NCBI GenBank assembly: GCA_024291935.2
Contig: CM044305.1
Span: 87,908,397 to 87,972,396, forward strand
Direction of reading: 5' to 3'
Source of the DNA: Okapia johnstoni
Lineage: Eukaryota; Chordata; Mammalia; Artiodactyla; Giraffidae
DNA length: 64,000 bases
Below the pieces are notes generated by a model, which was not told where the DNA came from, searched no databases, and saw only the letters and a program-made list of their open reading frames with translations. Every line of letters starts with the position of its first letter. Within the stretch, counting starts at the first letter, position 1. Below are positions 1 to 12,262 of this stretch, one piece after another. Made by a program: the position numbers and the translations under genes.

Positions 1-430
1 TTCCCACCATGCTCTAGCCACACATGCCCTCTTGCTGTTCCTTGAACATACTGTGCCCACTTATACCTCAGGGCACTTGGCCTTACCTCTGCCTGAAATG
101 CTCTCACCCAAAATAGCACCATAGCTTTCTTCCTCATTTCATTAGGGTTTCTACCCAAATGTCAGCTTTCCCTGAAATAATAACCACTCGCCCCACTCCC
201 AGCAGTCCTCATCCCCTTAGTAAACACGCTTTACTTTTCTCCATCCCAATTCATACCCTCTGACATTACGGTATTGCGTTTTCTGGTTTGCTTGGGGTCT
301 GCCTCCCTCAATTAGAATGTAAGCTTCATGCAGGCAGGGCTTTTGTCTTCTTCACTGGTGTAAGTCCTGCTCTGAAAACAGTTCCTGGCTTCATAGTAGA
401 TGCTCAATAAATAATTATTGAATGACTGTC
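1..430 (+). repeat. L2 LINE 3' end
   Basis: The segment reads like the 3' end of an ancient L2 element in plus orientation. It has C- and T-rich degenerate ORF2 tail sequence, then the typical 'gaatgtaagcttcatgcagg' block, then a tail resembling 'gatgctcaataaataattattgaatgactg'-type endings. It is old, diverged, and non-coding now. Assigned from memory of the family consensus. Confidence 0.7.
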
Positions 431-529
431 TGAAAGGCACGGTTGAGAGTACAAGAAAATAAGGTACCAGAAAGGATGAGAGAACTAAAAACTAGAGTAG
501 TATATGGGCAACTTGTCATCTAATGACTT

Positions 530-1010
530 GAGATTTGATCTCTGTGGCCAAGACTTAGGTCCCCAATATCCATTCTCCTCTGTATATAAAACTGAACTCC
601 TTACTTTTTAGTTGGACACAGTCACCCAGAATAAAGACTACCATGACTAAGTTCTGACCAATGGGATATTAAAGAAAATGTCATTTGGAAGCTACTGAGA
701 ATCTTCCTTCAAAGATAGCTGCCATGTCCCTTTTTCTTGACCTCTTGCTCTTTTCTGCTGGCTGGAATGTCAAAGTGAAAGCTAGAGCCTTCTTGGACTA
801 TGAAGTGACCTGAGACACAGAGGCTACATAGACTGGAACAACAAGATAGAGTTTGGGTACCTAAGGACATGGTGAAGATAAACACTCTGTGCCAGCGTGG
901 ACTGCCTTTGTCTGGACTGGTATATGAGACAATTTTCCTCTTACTGATGACTCTATTATTTTGGAGTATCAGGTTCAGCTCTCAGCTGAACCTAATGCTA
1001 TTTAGCACAA
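530..1010 (+). repeat. ancient MaLR (MLT1-like) LTR remnant
   Basis: The text includes a 'ctgctggctggaatg' block, a 'cttggactatgaagtgacc' block and an 'aacaagatagag' block followed by 'gggtacctaaggacatggtg'. These resemble in order the internal landmarks of MLT1-type LTRs of the ERVL-MaLR class. A 79-codon ORF at 869-1108 overlaps it and is not a gene. The exact subfamily is not determined. Confidence 0.45.
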
Positions 1011-1223
1011 TGTACATACAGAGAGAGGAGCCACGGCTTTGGGTCCAAGACCCTCATACTAGCCTTGGACCGTTAATTAGTTATTCCCTCAGTGAAATGG
1101 AAAATTAGAGAAAAACATGTGTCCACTGGCAGAGGAGACTAAATGAAAGATTGCCTACCTAGGCCTGGGTTCTGTCCAGAAAAATAGAGTTTCCTTGGGA
1201 ATTCATAACCACTAATAGGAAAG

Positions 1224-1348
1224 AATCCTGGAGTGAATTGCCATTTCCTTCTCCAGGGGATCTTCCCGATCCAGGGAACAAGCCCTCTTCTCTTGCATCT
1301 CCCACAGTGGCATGTGGATTCTTTACCACTATTGCCACCTGGTAGGCC
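1224..1348 (-). mobile_element. Bov-tA SINE fragment with target-site duplication
   Basis: Minus-strand copy of the ruminant tRNA-derived SINE: 'ctccaggggatcttcccgat' and 'ggattctttaccactattgc' are reverse-complement landmarks of Bov-tA. It is flanked by near-perfect 15-bp direct repeats, ccactaatagg(a/g)aag at 1209-1223 and 1349-1363, the mark of L1/BovB-driven retroposition. Confidence 0.85.
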
Positions 1349-1379
1349 CCACTAATAGGGAAGGATTTTTAAAAATAAC

Positions 1380-2165
1380 CTATAAAAAGCACAACCCAAA
1401 GGGAGAAATGATAAATCTGTGTATATTAAATTAAAAAACATAATTGAATGACTAAAGACACCATAAATGAAGGTAAAGACACGCCAAAGAATACATAAGA
1501 AACGAAGGATTAGTGCAAGAAAATATAAAGAATCCTATAAATCAACAAGAAAAAGGCAATGTAGCAGAACAATGGGAAAAGGACATGAAGAGGTACCTTA
1601 CAGAAAACTTTTAATGACCAACAAATGAAAAGGTGCCCAACCCATATTGATTATCATACTGATTATGGATATGGTCATTAAAATAGTAACTCACCCTTAC
1701 TGAGACCCTGCTATGTGCCATGCAACATTCTAAGTGCTTTATGTAAGATATCATTTCACATCCATCAAACTGGCAAAACTTTTAAAAGCACAACACATAT
1801 CAACTTTTGGCAAAGATTGAAGCAATGGAAACTTCCATGCATTGCTGGTGAGAATAGAAGTACTTTGCAGAGCAATTTGGCAACATCTGGTCAAGTTGAA
1901 GATGCAGATATCTCTTCTAGATGGACATTTAGAGAAATCTATACAGATACCCACGAATTTTCAAAGCAACCCCATCTGTAATAGGGAAAAAATGTAAAGG
2001 ATATACATGTCCTTCATCAAGAGAAAGGATAAGTAAACATACACACTCTAAAATTCTCTACAGCAAGAAAAATGTATCAACATGACACATGTATCAACAT
2101 GAAGTAGTCTCAGAAAGTGCTGAATGAAAAAAGTGTTTCAGAATGATACATGTACAGATTACTAT
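1380..2165 (+). repeat. old L1M/HAL1-like LINE fragment
   Basis: A-rich sequence resembling the C-terminal ORF2 region of an old L1. It has a degenerate 'caacaaatgaaaaggtgccc' block, a 'catcaaactggcaaaac' block and a 'gcagagcaatttggcaac' block, in the order seen in L1M elements. A short MIR-like piece around 1690-1745 interrupts it. ORFs here are remnants. Confidence 0.6.
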
Positions 2166-2169
2166 TTGT

Positions 2170-2510
2170 ATATAGTTTTTTTAACTTTTTATTTTGTATT
2201 GAGGAGTGGTCAGTTAACAACATTGTGATAGTTTCAGGTGAACAGCAAAGGTACTCAGCCATATGTACACATGTATCCAAACTCCACCCCCCAATCTAAG
2301 CTGCCACATAACACTGAGCAGAGTTCCATGTATACAGTAGGTCCTTATTGGTTACTCATTTTAAATATAACAGTACGTTCATACCAGTCCAAAAACTCCC
2401 TAACTATCCCTTCCAAGCGTAAGTTCATTCTCTGTGTATATAGTTTAAAATATGCAGAAAACCCTATATTATTTATGAATACCCTCACTGTAGTAGTAAT
2501 ATAAAAGTGC
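2170..2510 (-). repeat. L1 3'UTR fragment, antisense
   Basis: Starts with a T-rich stretch and continues with an antisense L1 3'UTR-like sequence ('gtggtcagttaacaac', 'acatgtatccaaactccacc', 'gttccatgtatacagtaggt'). It lies inside or beside the older LINE fragment, consistent with a nested insertion. Subfamily not assigned. Confidence 0.55.
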
Positions 2511-2643
2511 TCAAGATAATGGCACTTCTAGGAAGAGATGGTGTCTGAGAGACTGGGAAAAGTGCATACAGGGTGTCAACTCTGTAATATTTTAATTCTT
2601 AAGAAAGGAAACTCAGGTAAATAAGGCACAGGGTTACAGTTTA

Positions 2644-2969
2644 TTTTTATTTATTTATTTAATGTGACCTTTTATTTATGAGTTGCTTTTATTTAAAAGC
2701 TCCAGCCATGCTTTTTATTGTATTTGAAAAAGATTTTCAAATTTATTTATTTGGCTGAGCCTGGTCTTCATTGCAGCAGAAGGGATCTTTTTCTTTCTTT
2801 AAGTTGTGCAATGCAGGATCCTCAGTTGCGGCATGTGTGATTTTTTAGTTGTGGCATTTGAACTTTTAGTTTTGGCATGTGGAATCTAATTCCCCAGCCA
2901 GGGATTGAGCCCTGGTTCCCTGCACTGGGAGCACAGAGTCCTAGCTACTGAACCACTGGGGAATTTCCT
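2644..2969 (-). mobile_element. tRNA-derived ruminant SINE (BTALU/CHR-like), antisense
   Basis: T-rich start, then 'ctgagcctggtcttcattgc', 'gggattgagccctggttccc' and 'ctgaaccactggggaatttcc', the reverse complement of the 'acttccctggtggttcagtg' SINE head. Direct repeats agggttacagttta at 2630-2643 and 2970-2983 bracket it as a 14-bp target-site duplication. Confidence 0.85.
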
Positions 2970-3089
2970 AGGGTTACAGTTTAATAAAGCTAAGTAATGG
3001 TATATGTGCACTCACCACGTTAGTCTCTATATATTTCCGTGGGCTTGAAATATTAACAATAAAGTATATAACAAATAAAAGTAGTCCTG

Positions 3090-6000
3090 GGTCATACAGC
3101 CTGTGGCATAAGCCCTCTTGAAGGAGATCGCCATTAACCCCACCATACAGCCACCGAGCAGATGACCCACAAACTGCACAACATATACCAAAGAAATTCT
3201 TGCACTGTTAAGAAAATCCTAGGACCCACAACAGATTTCCCAACCTGGGGATCTGGCAAAGCAACTGAGAACCCCCAGAGAATTTGACTTTGGAAGGATT
3301 TGACTACAAAACTTACACAGGACTGGGGAAGCAGACACTTGGAGGGCACAAACAAAACCTTGTTTGCACCAGGACCCAGGAAAAAGGAGTAATGACCCTA
3401 CAGGAGACTGACCCAGACATGCCTGTGAGGGTCTAGGAGTCTCCGGCAGAGGTGTGGGTCAGCGGTGGCCTGCTGCAGGGTTGGGGGCACTGAATGGGGC
3501 AGTGTGTGCATGGGTCATTTTGAAGGAGATTGCCATTATCTTCATTACCTCCACCACAGTTTGGTCTCAGGTCAAACAACAGGGAGGGAACACAGCCCTA
3601 CCCATCAACAGAAAATTGGATTAAAAATTTACTGAGCATGGCCCTCCTCATGAGAACAAGACCCAGTTTGCCCCACAGTCAGTCTCTCCCATCAGGAAGC
3701 TTCCATAAGCCTCTTATCCTTATCCCTCAGAGGGGAGACAGAATGAAAACCACAATCACAGAAAACTAATCAAACTGATCATGGACTAGATAGAGCCTGT
3801 CTAACTCAGTGAAACTATGAGCCATGCCGTGTAGGGCCGCCCAAGATGGACAGGTCATGGTGGAGATTCTGACCAAACATGGTCCACAGAAGAAGAGAAT
3901 GGCAAACCACTTCAGTATTCTTTACTTGAGAAGCCCATGAACATTACAAAAGCAAAAAGATATGACATTGAAAGATGAACTCCCCAGGTCAGTAGGTGCC
4001 CAATATGCTAATGGAGAAGAATGGAGAGATAACTCCAGAAAGAGGGAAGAAGAGACAGAGCCAAAGTGAAAACAATGCCCAGTTGTGGATGTGACTGGTG
4101 ATGGAAGTAAAGTCTGATGCTGTAAAGAGCAATATTGCATAGGAACCTGGAATGTTAAGTCCATGAATCAAGGTAAATTAGAAGTGGTCAAATAGGAGAT
4201 GGCAAGAGTGAACATTGACATCTTAGGAGTGAACTAAAATGGACTGGAATGGGCAAATTTAATTCAGACAACCATTATATCTACTACTGTGGGCAAAAAT
4301 CCCTTAGAAGAAATGGAGTAGCCCTCATAGTCAACAAAAGAGTCTGAAATGCAGTACTTGGCTGCAATCTCAAAAATGACAGAATGATCTTTGTTTGTTT
4401 CCAAGGCAGACCATTCAATATCATAGTAACCCAAGTCTATGCCCCGACCAGTAATGCTGAAGAAGCTGAAGTTGAATGGTTCTATGAAGACCTACAAGAC
4501 CTTCTAGAACTAACACCCAAAAAACATGTCCTTTTCATTATAGGGGACTAGAATGCAAAGGTAAGAAGTCAAGAGATACCTGGATAACAGGCTAATTTGG
4601 CCTTGGTGTACAAAATGAAGCAGGGCAAATGGTAACAGAGTTTTGCCAAGAGAACCCACTGGTCGTAGAAAACACCTTGTTCCAACAACACAAGTGAAGA
4701 CTCTACACATGGACATCACCAGATGGTCAATACCGAAATCAGATTGATTATATTCTTTGAAGCCAAAGATGGAGAAGATCTATACAGTCAGTAAAAACAA
4801 GACCGGGAGCTGACTGTGGCTCAGATCATGAACTCCTTATTGCAAAATTCAGACTTAAATTGAAGAAAATAGGGAAAACCATTAGACCATTCAGGTATGA
4901 CATAAATCCCTTACAGTGGAAGTGACAGATAGATTCAAGGGATTAGATCTAATAGACAGAGTGCCTGAAAAACTACGGACAGAGGTTTGTGACATTGTAC
5001 TGGAGGCAGTGATCAGGACCATCCCCAAGGAAAAGAAACGCGAAAGGGCAAAATGGTTGTCTGAGGATGCCTTACAAATAGGTATGAAAAGAAGTGAAAG
5101 GCAAAGGAGAAAAGGAAAGATATACCCATGTGTATGCAGAGTTCCAAAGAATAGCAAGGAGAGATAAGAAAGCCTTCCTCAGTGATCAATGCAAAGAAAT
5201 AGAGGAAAACAAATAGAATGGGAAAGACTAGAGATCTCTTCAAGAAAACTAGTGATACAAAGGGAACATTTTACACAAAGATGGGCACAATAAAGGACAG
5301 AAATTGGATGAACCTAACAGAAGCAGAAGATATTAAGAAGAGGTAGGAAGAATACACAGAAGAACTATGCAAAACAGATCTTCATGACCCAGATAACCAC
5401 GATGGTGTGAACACTCACCTAGAGCCAGACATCCTGGAATGTGAAGTCAACAGGGCCTTAGGAAGCATCACTAAGAACAAAGCTAGTGGAGGTGATGGAA
5501 TTCCAGATGAGCTATTTCAAATCCTGAAAGCTGATGCTGTGAAAGTGCTTCACTCAATATGCCAGCAAATTTGGAAAACTCAGCAGTGGCCACAGGACTG
5601 GAAATGTCAATTTTCATTCCAATCCCAAAGAAGAGCAATCCCAAAGAATGTTCAAACTACTGCACAATTGCACTCATCACACACGCTAGCAAAGTAATGC
5701 TCAAAATTCTCTAAGCCAGGCTTCAACAGTATGCGAAACGTGAACTTCCAGATGTTCAAGCTGGATTTAGAAAAGGCAGAGGAACCAGAGATCAAATTGC
5801 CAATATCCCCTGGATCGTAGAAAAAGCAAGAGAGTTCCAGAAAAACATCTATTTCTGCTTTATTGACTATGCCAAAGCCTTTGACTGTGTGGATCCCAAT
5901 AAACTGTGGAAAATTCTTCGAGAGATGGGAATACCAGACCACCTTACCTGCCTCCTGAGAAATCTGTATGCAGATCAAGAAGCAACAGTTAGAACCGGAC

Positions 6001-6937
6001 ATGGAACAACAGACTGATACCAAATTGGGAAATGAGTACATCAAGGCTGTATATTGTCACCCTGCTTATTTAACTTATATGCAGAGTACATCATGCGAAA
6101 TGCAGGGCTGGGTGAAGCACAAACTGGAATCAAGATTGCCGGGAGAAATATCAATAACCTCAGATATGCAGATGACACCACCCTTATGGCAGAAAGCGAA
6201 GAAGAACTAGAGAGCTTCTTGATGAAAATGAAAAAGGAGAGTGAAAAAGTTGGCTTAAAACTCAACATTCAAAAAACTAAGATTATAGCATCCGGTCCCA
6301 CTGCTTCATGGCAAATAGATGGGGAAACAATGGAAACAGTGAGAGACTTTATTTTTCAGGGTTCCAAAATCACTGCAGATGGTGGTTGCAGCCATGAAAT
6401 AAAAAGATGCTTGCTCATTGGGAGAAAAGCTATGTCCAACCTAGACAGCATACTAAAAAGCAGAGACATTGCCAACAAAGATCCAACTAGTCAAAGCCAT
6501 GGTTTTTCCAGTAGTCATGTATGAATGTGTGAGTTGGACTATAAAGAAAGCTGAGTGCTGAAGAATTGATGGTTTTGAACTGTGGTGTTGGAGAAGACTC
6601 TTGAGAATTCCTTGGACTGCAAGGAGATCAACCCAGTCAATCCTAAAGGAAATCAGTCCTGAATATTCATTGGAAGGACTGATGCTGAAACTGAAACTCC
6701 AATAGTTTGGCCACCTGATGTGAGGAAATGACTCATTGGAAAAGAACCTGGTGCTGGAGAAGACTGAAGGCAGGAGAAGAAGGGGACGACAGAGGATGAG
6801 ATGGTTGGATGACATCACCGACTTGATGGACATGAGTTTGAGCAAGCTCCAGGAGTTGGTGATGGACAGGGAAGCCTGGTGTGCTGCAGTCCCTGAGGTC
6901 ACACAGAGTTGGACATGACTGAGCAACTGAACTGAAC
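3090..6937 (+). mobile_element. BovB (RTE) LINE, near full length, inactivated
   Basis: BovB encodes an AP-type endonuclease plus reverse transcriptase that mobilises itself and the Bov SINEs. The 5' region contains the typical BovB leader (around 3805-3920). Endonuclease remnants lie at about 4140-4560: a 'QVYAPT' motif, and 'GD-NAK' near 4543 whose Trp codon is now TAG. Reverse transcriptase follows: 'DRVPEKLRTEVCD' at about 4955, 'NKASGGDGIP' at about 5480, 'FIDYAKAFDCVD' at about 5860, and an intact 'LRYADDTTLMAES' with YADD at 6165-6176. The end has the [12 protein letters not shown] region, a long minus-strand shadow frame and a short ACTGA tail. Many stops and frameshifts divide the ORF, so it is a dead copy. 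Full BovB is about 3-4 kb, so length is nearly complete. Confidence 0.93.
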
Positions 6938-7269
6938 TGAAAAGTAATCCAGTCATTCTGAGAAAAAAATTTAAAAATGGCTAAAAAATTACATAATTGC
7001 CTCATCCAAAATGTTAACATTTTAATCTAAATTTTTCTTTGAATTCTAATATTTATTGAGCCTGTACTTCATGCTCAGTCAGGATACGGGACATTGTAGA
7101 TGCCTGGAACCAATAAAAGTATGGCATCCTGAATGACACCCTGCCATATGTGTTGCCTAAATCTCCAGCATAGGGTTGCAGCTCTGTTAAGAAATATCTT
7201 TAAAATGTAGGTTTAAAGCTTTTCACCACACAAATATTCAATATTCATCAAAGAGGTTACCCACAGTTT

Positions 7270-7550
7270 TCTGGAAATAACAGTACCTAATACTTCCACT
7301 GAGCATTTACTATGTGCGAGGATCTGTTCTAAGCACTTTATCTGTATTAACACATCTAATCCTCACAATAACTCTCTGAAGTAGGCGCCGTTATTATCAT
7401 AATCATCCCATTTTCAACAGGAGGACGCTGAGGCACAGAGAAGTTAAGTAACTTGCACAAGTTCACACAGTTGGTAAAAGATGGAGCCAAGATTCAGACC
7501 AGACAGTCTGGCTCCAGAGCCCTTGCTCTTAACCACTGTGAAATCTTATT
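7270..7550 (-). repeat. MIR SINE, antisense
   Basis: Contains 'gagcatttactatgtgcgag', 'aatcctcacaataactctct', 'gaggcacagagaagttaagt', 'cagacagtctggctccagag' and 'cttaaccactgtg', which are the reverse complement of the MIR consensus in the right order. Well preserved for an ancient mammalian SINE. Confidence 0.85.
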
Positions 7551-7929
7551 TTCAGTATCGCTAACTTTACAGGAATAATGCTTTCAGTTTGTTGTGTGTG
7601 GCAAATGGACATGAGCCAATAATTGAACTCCAATGTGGCCCTGCTTTAATTAATTTCATTTCACGTGTGTATGGCTTGTCTCCTTAATCAGAGAGAAAGC
7701 TTCTGAAAGGCAGACACCATGTTTGAAGACAATATTTTTTTATAGATCACTATGTCATTCAATAGTGTTATTTGCCCACAGAAAATTTGCAGTAAGTATT
7801 TACTGAATGATTGAAGGGAAATACAAGAAAATCCATGAACCTTTCCACACGGAGGCATAAAAGGTTAATTTCCTAGGTCAATCAGGAAAGATATTCCTCA
7901 AGAGACTTTTCTATGATTTTGGTTTTCAT

Positions 7930-8212
7930 TAATCTTTTTGTTAACAAAAGCTTTATTGAGATATAAAGTGAATTTAATGATTTTCAGTATTGCCATTGAG
8001 TTGTATGATCATCACCACAATCAACTTTAAAACCTTACCATTATCCTGTCTCAAAACCCCTGTGTCCATTAACACCACTAGCAGCCCTTCCTCTTTTCCT
8101 CCCACATCTCCTCTCAGCCTTAGGCAAGCACTAAACTAGTTTCTGTCTCTAAGGACTTGCATCTTCCAGATATCTTTCAATATGTGGTTTTTTGTGACTA
8201 ACTTCTCTCACT
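7930..8212 (-). repeat. L1M 3' region, antisense (part 1)
   Basis: Antisense old L1 3'UTR: 'caaaagctttattgagatat', 'gtatgatcatcaccacaatc', 'cccctgtgtccattaacacc'. The same element seems to resume at about 9050 after two younger insertions, giving a nested structure. Confidence 0.65.
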
Positions 8213-8221
8213 TAGCTTAAT

Positions 8222-8512
8222 ATTTTTAAGGTGGTTGCGGTTGTTCAGTCGCTCAGTTATGTCTGACTCTTTGCAACCGCATGGATTGCAGCATGCCAGG
8301 CTTCCCTATACTTCACAATCTCCAGGAGTTTGCTCAAACTCATGTCCATTGAGTCGGTGATGCCATCCAACTGTCTCATCCTCTATCGTCCCCTTCTCCT
8401 TCTGCCCTCAATCTTTCCCATGAGCAGGGTCTTTTCCAATGAGTCAGCTCTTCGAATGAGGTGGCCAAAGTATTGGAGCTTAAGCTTTAGCATCAGTCCT
8501 CCCAATGAATAT
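8222..8512 (-). mobile_element. ART2A / BovB 3'-end element, antisense
   Basis: Begins 'gttgcggttgttcagtcgct' and continues through 'catgtccattgagtcggtga' and 'ccaatgagtcagctcttcga', the reverse complement of the BovB 3' end as carried by ART2A-type elements. The 73-codon ORF here is a shadow of that sequence. It splits the older L1M. Confidence 0.85.
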
Positions 8513-8609
8513 ACCTACAACAAACTATTATTTGGCAATAAAAAGGGATGAATCATTAACTATTTTATGCAACCACTTTACTTATGTATTGCAAGATTCC
8601 AGACATATT

Positions 8610-9045
8610 TATACTTAATTTGAGCCAGAAAGAAAAGCACCAATACAGTATACTAATGCATGTATATGGAATTTGAAAGATGGTAATGGTAACCCTATAT
8701 GTGAGACAGAATAAGAGACACAGATGCATAGAACAGTCCTGTGGACTCTGAGGGAGAAGGTGAGGGTTGGTCGTTCTGGGACAATAACATTGAAACATGT
8801 ATATTGTCATATGTGAAGCAGAACACCATTCCATGTTCTATGCATGGGACGGATGCTCAGGATGGAGCGTTGAGATGACACTGAGGGATGGGAGGGGGAG
8901 GGAGGTGGGAGGAGGGTTTGGGAGGGGGAGCACATGTGAATCCATGGCTGATTCATGTCGATGTATGGCAAAAACTACTACAATATTGTAAAGTAATTAG
9001 CCCCCAACTAAAATAAAAAAAAAAAAAAAAGAAATGAAAAAAAAA
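8610..9045 (+). mobile_element. ruminant L1 3' end with poly(A)
   Basis: Plus-strand L1 3'UTR: 'atggaatttgaaagatggta', 'catagaacagtcctgtggac', the GGGAGG-rich patch at about 8885-8930, 'gattcatgtcgatgtatggc', and an A-rich tail at about 9010-9040. It is the reverse complement of the 3' end of the antisense L1 at 22.5 kb, so it belongs to the same young family. 5'-truncated. Confidence 0.88.
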
Positions 9046-9850
9046 TTTTCGTAATAAAGTATTCGTAACAAGCCTTTCTATTTTAACCATTTTAAGTATA
9101 CAATTCAGTGACATTAAGTATATTCACATTGTTGCACAACCATCACTAATACCCATCTCCAGAACTTTTTCATCATCCCAAACTGAAATGCTGTGTGCAT
9201 TAACTAATAGCTCCCCACTCTTCCCTCTCCTCCAGCCTCTGACAACTGCCACTGTACTTTCTGTTTCTATGAATCTGACTCTTCTAGATAACTCAGATAA
9301 GAGGAATAATACAGTATTTATCCATTCATTACTGGCTTATTACACTTAGCATAAAGTCTTCAGTGTTCATCATTGTTTTAGCATGTGTCAGAAGTTCCTT
9401 CCTTTATAAGAGTGAATAATATTCCATTGTATGTATATACCAAATTTGATGGTCCATCCATCAGTCAAGAGATGTTTAGGCTGCTTCCATGTTTGAGCTA
9501 TTGTGAAAAATGCTGCTATGAACATGAATGTACAAATATCTGTTAAAGTCACTGCTTGCAGTTCTTTTATATTTATATCTAGAAGTAAAATGGGTGGATC
9601 AAATGACAACTGTATGTTTAACTTTTTTCAGGAACTGCGAAAATGTTTTTCATGGTAGCTGCACCATTTTGTATTCCTACCAGCAGTGTCCCAGCATTCC
9701 AACTTCTCTAGATCCTTGTCAAAACTCGTTCTTTTCCTTTCTTTTTAAATTATAGCCATCCTAATGAGTATGAAGTGGTACTTCTTTGTGGTTCTGATTT
9801 GCATTTTTCTAAGGATTATGCCATATTTTTCATAAGTTGTATTATCTAAG
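9046..9850 (-). repeat. L1M antisense (part 2)
   Basis: Continuation of an old antisense L1: 'attttaaccattttaagtat', 'ttgcacaaccatcactaata', then the ORF2 C-terminal region in reverse, including 'attccattgtatgtatatac', 'ctgcttccatgtttgagcta' and 'gaactgcgaaaatgtttttc'. A 73-codon minus frame at 9388-9609 keeps L1 ORF2 residues but is only a fragment. Confidence 0.75.
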
Positions 9851-10283
9851 AACTATCTCAAGAGATTTAAAAAATCTGTTTACAAGACAAATAATCCCCA
9901 CACATGTTATTAAATTTACTTATTTAAAGTCAAGTATATCTGTAACTGAGGAAACGAAATTGCATAAATATAGAGATCCTGGGCTGGACACTGGTCACAG
10001 GTTAAGCTTCCCAGGAAGTGAACTTGACACTTGTAACAGCTTAAGCTCCTGAGGAAGTTCAGAGTGCAGGCTGTTAAGGAAGGAGTGCCCTTGGGATGAA
10101 CACCTGTGGGACACAGGGAAACAAAGTTGAATTGGGGTCCCCAATAATTTTTAAGAGTTTAAAGTTGTCCTGAAATCAAAAAATTTGAGAGCCACAGGCC
10201 TAGAACATATTAGGAGAGGTAAAACCCCCTCAGAGTCACTTCAAATCAAATTCTTACCTCACTACTAAAACTGGAAGACCCAG

Positions 10284-10470
10284 GACTTCCCTGGTGGTTC
10301 AGTGGTTAAGATTCCATGCTCCCAATGCAGGGGCTCTGGGTTCAATCCCGGGTCAGGGAACTAGATCCTTCTTGCTGCAACTAAAATAAAAAAAAAAACC
10401 TGCATGCCACAATGAAGGTCAAAGATCCCAAGTGCTGCAACTAAAACCTGATGCACCTAAAAATATAAAA
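10284..10470 (+). mobile_element. BTALU/CHR-like tRNA SINE
   Basis: Starts 'ggacttccctggtggttcag' and contains 'aatgcaggggctctgggttc', which preserves the tRNA-derived RNA polymerase III B-box ('gggttcaatcccgg'), then an A-rich tail. Plus orientation. Confidence 0.85.
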
Positions 10471-10590
10471 AGTTCTAATACCCGCTCTCTCATTTCCTCC
10501 CTCTTTCTCTTCCATTCCTTTTCCTACTTTTTCCTAAAACTGTCTCACGTTTCTAGGTGTGTTTCACTCTGCACCAGGTCTCCAGCATAT

Positions 10591-10753
10591 ATTTTGGGGT
10601 TTTACTGCTTTTGGCTGAACTGGGTCTTCATTGCAACATGCAGGTTTAGTTGCTTAAGGGCACTTAGGAACTTAATTCCCTGACGAAAGATGGAACCCAC
10701 GTTCCCTGCATTGGAAAGACGATTCTTAACCACTGGACTACCAGGGAAGTCCC
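10591..10753 (-). mobile_element. BTALU/CHR-like tRNA SINE, antisense
   Basis: Antisense copy running from 'ggctgaactgggtcttcatt' to 'ccactggactaccagggaag'. The direct repeat ctccagcatat at 10580-10590 and 10754-10764 marks an 11-bp target-site duplication. Confidence 0.83.
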
Positions 10754-11079
10754 CTCCAGCATATGTTTATCTCACCTTCTTCTCCACATCTTTTTTGTGG
10801 ATTTCAAGAAATTAAACTACTCCTGTTTTCCACACTGGCAGAAGCATTCTCTTTGGTGAAGATAGTTATAATACATTATATATAGTTTTAGTGTTAGAAC
10901 TTCTGAATCACAGAGAGGCCTTTTGTTACTGTACATGCTAACAGGGATGTATAGCATTTCATTCACATTGTAAGTTGATATTGCAATTTTGGAACAAATT
11001 TCAAAAAATACTAAGAGCATCTATTTAACGTTCACTGTGAAGAATAAAAGTATACACAAAATTGCTATCAAAAGATTAT

Positions 11080-11343
11080 GGGATGATTTGAGAGAATAGC
11101 ATTGAAACATGTACATTACCATATGTAAAACAGATGACCAGTGCAAGTTCGATGCATGAAGCAGGGCACCCAAAGCTGGTGCTCTGGGACAACCCAGAGG
11201 GATAGGGTGGGAGGGAGGTGGGAAGGGGGTTCAAGATTGGGGGGCACATGCAATACCTATGGCCAATTCATGTTGATGTATGGCAAAACCCATCACAGTA
11301 TCATAATTTTCCTCCAATTAAAATAAATAAATTAATTTTAAAA
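11080..11343 (+). mobile_element. 5'-truncated L1 3' end
   Basis: Plus-strand L1 3'UTR: 'agaatagcattgaaacatgt', 'gtgggagggaggtgggaagg', 'attcatgttgatgtatggca', 'ctccaattaaaataaataaa'. Ends in an A-rich tail. The two overlapping short ORFs are chance. Confidence 0.85.
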
Positions 11344-11504
11344 AAGATTAGACACTCATATTTGTGTGAATCTCATTCAAAATATGGATGTTCAACACCG
11401 CAGTTTATTTCAATCCAAGCACAGAAACCACCAGAGAACAGAAAAACACCCAAAACTCCACCAAGTTCCAGTGTTCCCCTAGTGACATAATTTCTCTTGA
11501 AAGA

Positions 11505-12262
11505 ATGTCATGCTAAGTGAAGAGGAACTAAAGAGCCTCTTGACGAAAGTGAAAGAGGAGAGTGAAAAAGCTGGCTTAAAACTCAACATTGAGAAAACTG
11601 AGATCATGGCACCCAGTCCCATCAGATCATGGCAAATAGATGGGGAAATTATGGAAACAGTGAGAGAATTTATTTTGGGGGGACTTCAAAATCCCTGCAG
11701 ATGGTGACTGCAGCCGTGAAATTAAAAGATGCTTGCTCCTTGGAAGAAAAGCTATGACCAACCTAGACAGCATATTAAAAAGCAGAGACATTACTTTGCC
11801 AACAAAGGTCCATCGAGTCAACACTATGGTTTTTCCTGCAGTCATGTGTGGATGTGAGAGTTGAACTATAAAGAAAGCTGAGTGCCGAAGAATTGATGCT
11901 TTTGAACTGTGGTGTTAAAGAAGACTCTTGAGTCCGTTGGACTGCAAGGAGATCAAACCAGTCAATCTTAAAGGAAATCAGTCCTGAATATTCATTGGAA
12001 GGACTGATGCTGAAACTGAAACTCCAATAGTTTGGCCACCTGATATGAAGAATTGACTCACTGGAAAAGAGTCTGATGCTGGGAAAGACTGAATGCAGGA
12101 GAAGAGGATGACAGAGGATGAGATAGATGGATGGCATCCCTGACTCAATGAACATGACTTTGAGCAAGCTCCGGGAGTTGGTGATGGACAGGGAAGCCTG
12201 GTGTGCTCTAGTCCATGGAGTCGCAAAGAGTCGGACACGACTGAACGACTGAACTGAACACA
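11505..12262 (+). mobile_element. BovB 3' fragment (RT C-terminus and tail)
   Basis: Starts inside the reverse transcriptase just after YADD: 'SEEELKSLLTKVKEESEKAG' is readable from 11513. It runs to the 'ggacacgactgaacgactga' BovB 3' end at about 12262. It is 5'-truncated and frame-broken after 11700. The minus-strand ORFs at 11627-12268 are shadows of the same DNA. Confidence 0.9.

Noticed and set aside
6453..6956. 167-codon minus-strand ORF
   Set aside because: Antisense shadow of the BovB 3' end; the same reverse-strand peptide pattern occurs at every BovB and ART2A copy in the window.
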